This document shows, in pieces, positions 55,801 through 64,000 of a stretch of DNA of 64,000 nt. This stretch comes from Owenia fusiformis. Lineage: Eukaryota; Annelida; Polychaeta; Sabellida; Oweniidae. The notes under the pieces are model-generated. The model did not search any database and was not told the DNA's origin. It worked only from the letters and a program-made list of their open reading frames with translations. The DNA lies in assembly GCA_903813345.2 (NCBI GenBank), contig CAIIXF020000002.1:14824467-14888466 (forward strand), written 5' to 3'. A program made the translations under genes and the position numbers. The first letter of the stretch is position 1; the number at the start of each line of letters is the position of its first letter.

Positions 55801-58408
55801 ATTGGAACAAAACGACATAAACACAACATGTTTAGGTCTCTCAATATTGTAATTGTATAAAGGAAATTTTGGTTGATTTTAAAAAGTATCTTGTTAATGA
55901 AATAAAAGGTTTTTCTTGATTTTTATCTATTTTGGGGGGATTTTGTTTTAATTTTTTGAATACTTTTTTAAAATCAACCAAAAATTCCTTTGTTTAACTT
56001 TAATATTGAGAGGTCTAAAAACATGTTGTATATGCTATTTTGTTCCAACAAGGTTCAGAAAGACATTTTATTTCATTCTCAAGAATTGGTAGAAAGGAGC
56101 AAAAACAATAGCACTAAAAAAACAAAAAATGTTATCAAAAACAGTTATATAAAAAATATCTAAATAATTTTTCGCATTAAATTCGTGTCAATCAGTCAAC
56201 ATTACATAAAATACCATGTTTTTTTACAGAATGTTTTCAATGGTTGGTTTAAGAGAAAAACATTGTTGAATTCAGTTCTCGATATCGATACCTATCCTTT
56301 TGTGAATTCAAAACGTTTTCTAATGATCTAATTATGTTATATATTCGTATTTTTCGTTTTTTGGGTACCTGGCTTTTTCGACCGGGTACCAAGTTTGAAC
56401 CCAGCATGGAGAATTTACTACCAGGTACCCGGTTTTTTCTACAAAACCCAGTTTTACATTGATATACATGTATCTCATTGTCAAAGCAAACTGAAAATTC
56501 TTATTGTATTCATATAAACAGATATGCCAGTCTTCTATCATGTCTTGCCTTAATCCCCTTATTCCATGTATGGATCTTTGTCAAACAATTATACATGACA
56601 GGGAAATATTTTAAATACATGTGAGCAGCTTTTCACATAATAAAGGATTGACTAAATATAATAGAGCAATATTTCTTCATGTTTTTTTTAAAGATGAAAA
56701 TGACCTTGAAGATTCTTATCAATGGCAGCCCAAGGAGGGTTGAGAAATTGTAATAGTCAAGTTTCTTTTGTGAATCTTGTGAATGGGTCTTAAATATTTA
56801 TCAATTCAAAATCAAGTTCACAGCCTTATTCAAATTATTACATATTCCTTATCCTGCCATCAGAGAAATCTGTATGTCTAGATTTTGTGAAAAATCACTG
56901 TCTCGGATTTGTTGATGCAATAATTCTTGTCTGCATTTGAATCAATACTCTACATTTGTTTTAACTATTCTGGGGTCATTAAGGTAATAATGGAGAATAT
57001 TTGGTCCAAGAGAATGATGGAGAATGTACAGTTCTTGATATAATGAGTGTAGACTTGTATAGGCTAGTGATTGATCCTTGAGAAAAAGATTGAGAATTAA
57101 GATGTGCTCCTTAATAATAATAAGGCAGATCTTCTCAAAAACATTGTTGACATTTCCCTTGGTATTATCAGCTCCATCCCAGTAAAGGTCTAAAAACTTG
57201 AGTGGCATACAAGAAGGATTGACAGCCAGAATGCAACATCAATATCCAACAAAGCTAGCATCATTATTGTCTGACACTTATCTGCATAAATTCACAATCA
57301 GCAATCAAAAAATTTGAACTAATATCTTGATCACTTCTTGTATGTTTGAATTTTTTTGTTAAGTAATATAAACTTTCGATTCAAATTTTGAAGTGAGAAA
57401 GATTGAGAAATGGTGACTGTTTAAATTTTGAATTTTGTACACGGCAATGATACCCATATATGGCAGAATATCAGAATTGCATTCTGGGATCTAATCCTCC
57501 TTCAGTAGCATACAAAATAACAATGACAGCTTTCAGGAGGAGTGAGTAGCTCCCATAATTCTTTCATATTCTATCGTATTCGGGGATTCCCCATTACATC
57601 ATCTCTTGCATCATCACCAATCAAATTGCAGGATTCGATCACGTGAACAAACCTTAGCAGGTGCTCTCTCAGTGCTGCGCATGCGCAAAGTTAAATTTGA
57701 AATCGTGGGAATGGCGTTAACATCAGTTCAACATCATCATTTCAAACCTACGGTAATACTATTGAAGTTACTCGATCCATACTTGTAGAGAATACTCATA
57801 AAACTACAGTGAACATTTGGAGATCCATTTTAACGGCAAATTGAGGCCTGTTTATAAAATTTGTTTTCGAACGTGCTAATATGATAGGGCATCTTTGGGA
57901 AATCTCCCCCCCTGGACAGCTTTCATGCACTTTCAAGTGAAACATTTTTGAAAAATTTGGTCACATACCGCATAATGTTTGATAATATGTCAGTATGTAT
58001 ACACTTCAAAATAAACTTTCCTGCATTTGTTTCTTTTCAGAATCAAGAACAAGTGGAGGAATGGATCAATTTGAACCAGGCAAACATACAATTAGGGGGA
58101 CTAATCATTCTGAACAAGATACTAAACTCCAATCACAAAAATCTCCACAGCAACCTTCAAAAAGAAACCTATTTTATGTGTCAGGGAGGAAAAAAGAGCG
58201 CAAATATTCATGTGAACTATGCCTTAAGAAATTCTATGCCATGTATGATCTTACCAAGCACAAACGCACCCACACAGGAGAAAAACCATTCCAATGTAAA
58301 TATTGTGATAGAGCATTCTCTGACAAGAGTAATTATTGGAAACATATGAATAAATTGCATCCTCATGAGTCAGAAACAAAAGTTCCACAGGGGTTGGATC
58401 TCAAATGA
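46453..58408 (+). CDS. C2H2 zinc-finger gene with alternative terminal finger exons
   Basis: Exons: 46453-46885 (plus 5' UTR from about 46423), 47098-47304, then either 53920-54398 or 58041-58408. Both terminal exons begin in phase 1, matching the single base left by exon 2, and both end in a stop, so they cannot be joined in series without another donor. Products: 372 or 336 residues, each with an unrecognised N-terminal ~60-residue folded-looking region, an acidic linker (VDDADEDGNDIVDEE) and two C2H2 fingers. C2H2 pairs normally bind DNA; the layout resembles Drosophila lola-type genes, where alternative 3' exons swap DNA specificity. The BTB domain of such genes is absent. Likely a nuclear regulator; targets unknown. 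Confidence 0.85.
47098..47304 (+). CDS. Zinc-finger gene exon 2 (acidic linker)
   Basis: 69 codons in phase: RKQMKSHSTSSKHRRS (basic, possible nuclear localisation signal), then FIKLEVDD, a possible SUMO-type IKLE site, and an acidic run. Acceptor ATTACAG, donor GGAG|GTTTGT. Confidence 0.82.
47305..48294. other. Zinc-finger gene intron, nothing recognised
   Basis: T-rich intron sequence leading into the 79-bp satellite. Confidence 0.5.
48295..52907. repeat. 79-bp satellite, about 58 copies
   Basis: Unit runs GGGAATGCAACAATTATG...TTAACCATGGGGTTTGACAG...GGCAGGCTTCATCATACTGA...CCCTTGTTCTTTT; spacing is 79 bp. Variants: AATTATG/AAATATG, TGACCC/TGGCCC, loss of CTT in GGCTTCATC, and CCATGAGG. Units are otherwise nearly identical. 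The edge units are the most diverged. It lies wholly within the intron before the first terminal exon. Confidence 0.97.
52908..53662. other. Zinc-finger gene intron, nothing recognised
   Basis: AT-rich, no coding motif. Confidence 0.5.
53663..53840. repeat. 57-bp tandem repeat (3 units) near the acceptor of terminal exon A
   Basis: Units contain ATGTCAACTCATATAGAG, ATGTCAACTCAGTTGTTTTG and CAATCCAATGAATATAGAG. 57 is a multiple of three, so a 19-residue frame stays open, but it stops 42 bp before the exon and is not coding by phase. Confidence 0.9.
53920..54398 (+). CDS. Zinc-finger gene terminal exon A (fingers 1A, 2A)
   Basis: Acceptor ATTCCAG|G, phase 1. After about 68 residues come YQCHLCLKTSKN...HMRIH (C-x2-C-x12-H-x3-H), linker TGEKP, and YVCKLCIKSFNR...HERVVH (C-x2-C-x12-H-x4-H), then a 41-residue tail and TAA. 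The first AATAAA I see downstream is at 55901, inside a foldback copy. Confidence 0.93.
54399..55571. other. 3' flank of terminal exon A: diverged dispersed repeat
   Basis: From about 54780, GGGGGATATAG then CCGTCCGTC runs and loosely tandem blocks (TTTAGTTCAAATTTT, ATGCCTAAAGACA, AAAATGGC) make an old repeat to about 55220. About 55450-55560 is a reverse partial copy of the 22767 MITE family. Confidence 0.6.
55572..56292. mobile_element. Foldback/MITE-like element, copy 4 (uninterrupted)
   Basis: Starts GTATCGATATGGCGAACTTT, ends CTCGATATCGATACC; shows the undisturbed palindromic layout of the family. Confidence 0.85.
56293..57599. other. Intron, no gene seen
   Basis: AT-rich. A small GGTACCTGG/CCAGGTACC inverted pair lies at about 56365-56430. 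Confidence 0.5.
57640..57690. promoter_or_regulatory. Possible internal promoter: E-box and NRF1 site
   Basis: TCACGTGA at about 57640 (CACGTG E-box) and TGCGCATGCGCA at about 57676-57687, a full palindromic NRF1 motif, in the only locally GC-rich patch of the intron, about 350 bp 5' of terminal exon B. Exon B has an in-frame ATG at 58061. Confidence 0.45.
58041..58408 (+). CDS. Zinc-finger gene terminal exon B (fingers 1B, 2B)
   Basis: Acceptor TTTTCAG|AA, phase 1. About 52 residues, then YSCELCLKKFYAMYDL...HKRTH, TGEKP, FQCKYCDRAFSDKSN...HMNKLH, then a short tail and TGA. The finger spacings (x12-x3, then x12-x4) equal exon A, so the two exons probably arose by duplication, but their recognition helices differ. 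A possible poly(A) signal AATAAA lies at 59316. Confidence 0.93.
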
Positions 58409-59655
58409 TTATTCTCCCATAAATAATAATGGTTCATCAGCAATAATGAACCCATAGGATTACTGTGCTCCAGCAATGATAGCTCCTGTGTTATATTCCA
58501 TGGAGAGGTTTTCCCCTTGGTATGCCTGTTCTAGAAATAAGGTTGATCGTCTCTGGATGATTGTCTGCCAGGAAGGATAATTGTTCTCCATGGATGATGG
58601 TCTTCAAGAAATCCTTCCAAGGGTGATTGTTTCCTTCACGCGATTGTGATTGTTGGATCCAAAAAGCTCAGTCATGATAAGAATTGTGAAAATTTTTAAA
58701 TTGATGTGTTGATTATTTCCACCCTTTCCAGAAGTTTCTTTAAAAGAGAGCTTCATCTGCATTCTGAGCCTTTGAGTTGGAAATAATCCTAGATTGGATT
58801 TATCCTTAAACCAAATCAGAATATGGTGAATGACAATCCAATAGAATATTGGAGTAGAAATAATCTTGATTTACGCCATCAAAACTTCAATTTCAGTCCA
58901 AGTGATATCATAATTGAAATCTACATGTAAAATTACATCAAGAAATGTGGTTTTAAAAGTGCTTATGAACTTTGAAAATTTAATTTTCTTTGAAAATGTG
59001 ATTTCTAGGCCGAGGAGATACCCCATAGATCCCATGTTATAAAATCACAAAAAGTGGAATCTCTTTTCTTGTATAGGGCAGATAATATTTTCTTTTACTG
59101 GTCATATTTTAATGTATTACTATCAGATACAACAGGGTAACATGAAAATTGAAGCACTAAAAGTGATGAATATTCAAGTTTAGGGAACTTTCTAATACCC
59201 TTCCATGTTATCAGCCCGAACTAGCCACCTGGTGGTGAAACTGGACCTACTTGCATCTGGGTTATTACCCAATCAAATTAGATTCTCTGAATTTTGTGTT
59301 TTCACTATTTAATGAAATAAAAGTTCCGAAGCATAATATTGTGTTTGTTATTCATAATTGTATGTACAGGTTGATCCAAAAAAGTAGAAGATTAAATATA
59401 TGGAGGAAATAACTCTACAATAATACACCAAAAGTTGACAGAGCATAGTTCAATTAAAGGGTGACACATATCGTTTAGCAAATCGAACGCTTGTTTCTGG
59501 TATTGCTCACTGTTTAGTATAAAAGGCCCGATCCCATAATAAAACTCAAGGGTTCACAGGCTCTAGTTTGTTGTGTCAACACCTCTACAATTTATGTAGC
59601 ATAAGTATATTATAGATTGTCACACATTTATACAAGAACACAAATGTGTACAAAA
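58409..59655. other. Probable 3' UTR of exon B, then intergenic
   Basis: No coding motif; AATAAA at 59316-59321 may end the transcript. Confidence 0.5.
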
Positions 59656-61292
59656 TGTCCCCACCTATAGGTGATCCTGTCAAATGGTTATCCTAAAAAT
59701 GAGTAGACAAGACTTTACCGACACAATTTGAGGACGGAATATCAAAAATGGCCACCTTAAAATTTACCCAGAATGCCAAAATATTAGTCAGTTCTAGATT
59801 TTCATACTAAGAACCACCCCTGAAAATTTGAAATTGATCCCTTACACAGTTAACCAGAAAACATGTAAACAAGGCTTTACAAACAAGATTTTAGGACGGA
59901 AAATCCAAAATGGGTGCCTTGACATTTATCCAGAATGCCAAAAAGCTATTCTCTTCTAGATTTTCATACTAAGAATCATCCCTGAAAATTTGAAATTGAT
60001 CTACCAAACGGTTCACCTGGAAATGCGTAGACAAAACATAACAGACAAGATTTTAGGACAGAAAATCCAAAATGGCTGCCTTGACATTTACCCAGAATGC
60101 CCAAAAACTAATCAGATCTAGATTTTCATACTAAGAATCATCCCTAAAAATTTGAAATTGATCTACCAAACGGTTCACCTAAAAATGCGTAGACAAGACT
60201 TTACGGGCAAGATTTTAGGACAGAAAATCCAAAATGGCTGCTTTGACATTTACCCATAATGCCAAAAAACTAATCAGATCTAGATTTTCATACTAAGAAT
60301 CATCCCTGAAAATTTGAAATTGATCGACCACACGGTTCACCAAAAAATGCGTAGACAAGACTTTACGGGCAAGATTTTAAGATGGAAAATCCAAAATGGC
60401 TGCCTTAAAATTTATCTAGAATGCCAAAAAACTAATCAGATCTAGATTTTCATACTAAGAATCATCCCTGAAAATTTGAAATTGATCTACCAAACGGTTC
60501 ACCTGGAAATGCGTAGACAAGACTTTACAGACAAGATTTTAGGACGGAAAATCCAAAATGGCTGCCTTGACATTTACCCAGAATGCCCAAAAACTAATCA
60601 GATCTAGATTTTCATACTAAGAATCATCCCTGAAAATTTGAAATTGATCTACCAAACGGTTCACCTGAAAATGCGAAGACAAGACTTTACAGACAAGATT
60701 TTAGGACGGAAAAAACAAAAATGGCCGACAATAAAAAAGTGATTATGAGTTTTTGCCGATTTCTTTTTACAAAATTATCACATATAACTACTGTTAACAA
60801 TAACATAGGCTTTTACAACAAAGTACACCTGCAATTATTTATAAAGCTACAAAATAGTTAAAGTATGAAAACTGAAAAACACCATTCAATATGATACAAA
60901 GTATTATCGCGCGCTAACTTTTCTTAAAACATTCAAAATGGCTGACATGACTGAGCTAACAGGTACAAAACCTAATCAGATCTAGAATGAAGTGAGCTGA
61001 ACAAGATCTTAAAGTTTCAAAAGCAACTGTGAAGCCATTTTTCTTAAAGTTTGCAGACAAGGATTTTAGCATTTGACTTCAAAATGGCCGACAGGAAGTA
61101 GGTATCGAGTTAAATTTTTTTCATCCACATCTAGATGCACTCATAAGTTAACCCTGAAAATTTGAAGGTGATATCTGTAGCGGTTTTGGAGAAAACTGCC
61201 GGACGTACGGACGGACGGACGGACAGACGGACATACGGACAGACAGACGCGCCTAGGCCGACAATATGGCCCCACACTATGTGGTGGGGACA
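59656..61292. mobile_element. TIR element TGTCCCCACC...GGTGGGGACA with 162-bp tandem interior
   Basis: 10-bp inverted ends. Interior units recur at exactly 162 bp (GTTCAC at 60011, 60173, 60335, 60497, 60659), with AAAATCCAAAATGGCTGCC, AATCAGATCTAGATTTTC and AAAATTTGAAATTGATC. A GGACGGAC microsatellite (about 61200-61250) precedes the right end. Ends resemble the TGTCACCACC family. No transposase seen. Confidence 0.85.
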
Positions 61293-62378
61293 TAAGTGGG
61301 GGGGACATAAAAAGGGAGATTTTTATTTTGACAAATCAATTTCACATTTATGGGTGAAGTTTCAGGATCTTCTATTTGTGGATAATAAGGAAAAATTGAC
61401 ATCTAAATTTCACCATAACATAATAGTACACAGCTTGGCATATGAAATATCCTCCAAATGAAACAAAACAGTTCTAATACAAGAATTTATATTGGCTGTT
61501 CTACATGCATTCTTTGAACAATCACTTTCTCAATGTTTTCAAAATCACTATAAATGGATTACTTTATCACCTGGACCAAGACAATTTCAATAAACTTGAT
61601 TTTACAAAACTCCCCTTTGAATGTGCATTGACTGTAAAGTTTATAGATGCAGCCTATCATAGTTTGATATGAGAATTACAAGTTGAAAGTTCAGGCTCCA
61701 TAACATCATAAGTTGAAAAAAGATTTAAACATTTTCTTGGTCTAAAAACTGTAAAAGAAAACAAAATTTTTGTGAATGTTCATGTCGGATTTACAGGAAC
61801 TTTTCTGTAAGAAATACATGTATGGGACTATGGGTACTGGATATGATGTGAGGAAATTTCTTTTAAATGTCAAATATGAAATTGAATTTTGGCATTTCAA
61901 AGCAAAACCATGAACTTCCAGATTTTTGCATTAGGCCTAAAGGCAAAAGTGCATTGATAACTCAATAAAATGGCTATATTAAAAATATTTTCTACTTTTC
62001 TGGTCTGATACAAGATGCCTAGGCCTAGATATTATTTTCCAGGTGCTGCAAAAATATATACAGTAAAACCTGTCTTATCTGAAGCCCATAGGGACTGGCT
62101 AAAAGTCTTTCAGTAATTTGAAAATCTGTTTCAAATGTATTTAGCCATGCTAGTTTTTTTAACATGGAAGTCAGTAGAAGGAAAAAATGATAGAAAAAAG
62201 TATTCAGATTGGGAGGTGTTTGGATATACAGGTTTTACTACACATGTAGAAACCCCAAGTGTAATTGAATACAAATAAATAAATCATTTTCTGATATTTA
62301 TTGCACTTTTAGGCAGCCCTCTCAGAGAACTTATGACATTTGTGATTTAACAGGTCAGTAAATATGATAAATTCACAT
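61293..62378. other. 3' flank of the right-hand gene
   Basis: AT-rich. On the minus strand AATAAA (62297-62302) lies about 80 bp after the stop codon and is a good poly(A) signal candidate. Confidence 0.6.
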
Positions 62379-64000
62379 TTAGAATAACAATTTTTTACTT
62401 ATTTCTTCATCAGTTACAGAAAATAAATCCTGACTGTAAACATTTTCAATGTCCTCTTTCAAAACTCCCTTCATCTTTTGCTTTTTATTGCTGGGAGGGA
62501 TAAAAGAAAAGTCCCCCAAACTTTTGTCCAAATGATAACTTGGTTTCTTCCTAGATCTTGAATTTGAATCTCCATTAGAGAAGTCAGTTGAGGAGTCAAA
62601 TAGATTAGGAGTGCTGGCAAGATTTAGGGTGTGGTTGGAAAGATTTGCCAATTGTCTGGAAACTACTATTGGAGGACTTGGAGAGAACATATCTTGGGAG
62701 AGGTTGGTCTCACCTAGGTTACTGTTACAGTGTGGATCAGGTTGATCTATCTCATTGTTTGATTGATCAACTTGCCTTGGATCATTGCTTGATGCATCAG
62801 TTTGACCTAGTTTATTGCCTGACGTGCCATACTGTATAATACTGCCTAACGTATTTTTGGGATTCAGGCTCAAATCACTCTCTGCAAACATATCAGAACT
62901 TGAGCCAGAAAACATGTCCATGCTATAACATGATGTCAACACATTTTCAGTCTTGCATTCTAAAAGATTTTCATTTTCTTTATCAGATTTTTCATTACTT
63001 GAAGAATGTTCATTGCTAGTTCTATGCTTTACATGGCATTTCACATCTGTATTATTCTCATGGTATTTCAAACTATCATTTGCGGTAAGTACTCCAGTAA
63101 CTTCACATGTTTTGCTCTGTTGTTCCACAGTCTTTTCATTTATCTCCTCAGTATCACAATGCTCATGTTCATTCTCACTCTTCGTGGATTTTTCATCAAG
63201 GCTCCTAATATCCATGTTACTGTTGCTTTCTGATTGGTTAAAATCTTCTAAAAACGCATTCAAGTCCTCTGACTCAGGAAGATCAATAAATTGTGATGAA
63301 CTAATTAATTGCTCAGAGTCAAGACCACGACATGAGTCCTGTAACATCCTATGTGAGTCCAGTGACATCCTATTTATATGTGAGTCCTGTGACATTCTAT
63401 TCATATGTGAGTCCTGTGACATTCTATGTGAGTCCTTTGATGTACTTCTTGAGTCCTGTGCCCCAAATGAAGCTTCATCCCAAGCACTCATATTTATTCC
63501 TTTTATATAATAACTATACATGGTCCCTTGTTTATTGCTTGTCAGTGAAGAATTAACATTTCCTCCTTTTGTTCTACTTTCTTTGTCCATCAATAGAGAC
63601 ATTTCTGAATTTACACATTGGGATTTGTCATTGTTTTTCTCATTTATAGTCTGACTAAAATTAAGCTGGATTAAACTTTGATGAGTGGATTCCTTTCTAA
63701 CAATTTCGATGGGTTCCATGAATGATGATTCCTGCGCTATGGAAACAGACTTTTCATTGTTGAATTCTGTTGCTATGGTTACACCAGGATGGTCCATCTG
63801 AATTAAAACTGAGTCACTGATGCTGAAATCAGATATGTCACTGAATGTATCCGAATGAAGATTGTTTCTTGTGAATTCACTATACTGACAACCTCCAGCA
63901 GTGTTTAAGCTAAAAGATGCTTCATGCATCTCCATGGTTACTTCATCGTTATGAAGTTCATTATGTCTATCTTCACTAACATTACCACATGTTAATGTTA
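62379..64000 (-). CDS. Last exon of an unrecognised SQ-rich acidic protein (partial)
   Basis: The minus frame is open from the window edge to TAA at 62379-62381, about 540 residues; the Met at 63935 is probably internal because the frame continues upstream of it. The product is rich in Ser, Asn, Asp and Glu with no hydrophobic core, so likely disordered. Features: seven SQ dipeptides; recurring acidic-aromatic motifs (SQDMFS, SDMFAESDLS, YSQDLFS); a short tandem repeat of MSQDSH-type units (63333-63440); a basic KKQKMK near the C-terminus. SQ clusters are typical of ATM/ATR substrates, so a DNA-repair factor is a guess only. The length and lack of stops make coding very likely. Confidence 0.8.
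   Translation of the reverse strand, partial: TLTCGNVSEDRHNELHNDEVTMEMHEASFSLNTAGGCQYSEFTRNNLHSDTFSDISDFSISDSVLIQMDHPGVTIATEFNNEKSVSIAQESSFMEPIEIVRKESTHQSLIQLNFSQTINEKNNDKSQCVNSEMSLLMDKESRTKGGNVNSSLTSNKQGTMYSYYIKGINMSAWDEASFGAQDSRSTSKDSHRMSQDSHMNRMSQDSHINRMSLDSHRMLQDSCRGLDSEQLISSSQFIDLPESEDLNAFLEDFNQSESNSNMDIRSLDEKSTKSENEHEHCDTEEINEKTVEQQSKTCEVTGVLTANDSLKYHENNTDVKCHVKHRTSNEHSSSNEKSDKENENLLECKTENVLTSCYSMDMFSGSSSDMFAESDLSLNPKNTLGSIIQYGTSGNKLGQTDASSNDPRQVDQSNNEIDQPDPHCNSNLGETNLSQDMFSPSPPIVVSRQLANLSNHTLNLASTPNLFDSSTDFSNGDSNSRSRKKPSYHLDKSLGDFSFIPPSNKKQKMKGVLKEDIENVYSQDLFSVTDEEISKKLLF

Noticed and set aside
57606-57788. 60-residue frame before exon B as a coding first exon
   Set aside because: Its only good donor (ACG|GTAATA) would leave phase 0 and read exon B out of the zinc-finger frame.
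63006-63556. Plus-strand frames opposite the right-hand gene
   Set aside because: Shadows of the long minus-strand exon, which has far better length and composition.
1-64000. Frequent ACATGTA/TACATGTA motifs as a functional signal
   Set aside because: They recur in introns, elements and intergenic DNA alike; this looks like genome-wide compositional bias and I could not count it against an expectation.

Overview
The window is metazoan nuclear DNA. It is AT-rich, its genes are split by long introns with canonical GT-AG junctions, and most of its length is transposon- or satellite-derived. TACATGTA-type palindromes, a Ngaro-type tyrosine-recombinase retrotransposon, mariner, hAT-like and foldback elements, and TGTCACCACC- and TGTCCCCACC-ended elements together suggest a marine invertebrate, most likely a lophotrochozoan such as a mollusc or brachiopod. 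That placement is inference only. No tRNA, rRNA, CRISPR array or bacterial-style operon was seen.

Layout: (1) 60-23600, minus strand: thirteen coding exons of a class V P4-ATPase (ATP10 family lipid flippase). They join in phase from the initiator Met to the GDGANDV hinge, 1194 codons; the C-terminal membrane domain lies off the left edge. One intron holds a 6.8 kb Ngaro-like element (2798-9598). Three other introns hold minisatellites that begin exactly at a splice junction. (2) 23601-44400: intergenic DNA packed with inverted-repeat elements, a mariner nested in a foldback element, a TIR element with dozens of AGGTCA-like half-sites, a 5'-truncated LINE and a hAT-like MITE with an 8-bp target duplication. 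(3) 44750-46340: three diverged tandem units of about 590 bp. Each carries a CRE-like site, an octamer and an RFX X-box, just 5' of the next gene. (4) 46453-58408, plus strand: a C2H2 zinc-finger gene with two shared 5' exons and two alternative terminal exons. Each terminal exon encodes two fingers and enters in the same phase. The shared exons and the first terminal exon are separated by about 4.6 kb of a 79-bp satellite. (5) 59656-61292: a TIR element filled with 162-bp tandem repeats. (6) 62379-64000, minus strand: the last exon of an unrecognised, acidic, SQ-rich, probably disordered protein that runs off the right edge.

The ATPase and zinc-finger genes diverge from the TE-rich interval; the zinc-finger gene and the right-hand gene converge. 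Nothing indicates that the three genes share a pathway. The most noteworthy points are the minisatellites seeded on splice sites, the alternative zinc-finger cassettes with their repeated regulatory block, and the Ngaro element, whose split repeats look identical although its coding part is broken and which carries an SGNH-hydrolase-like reading frame.
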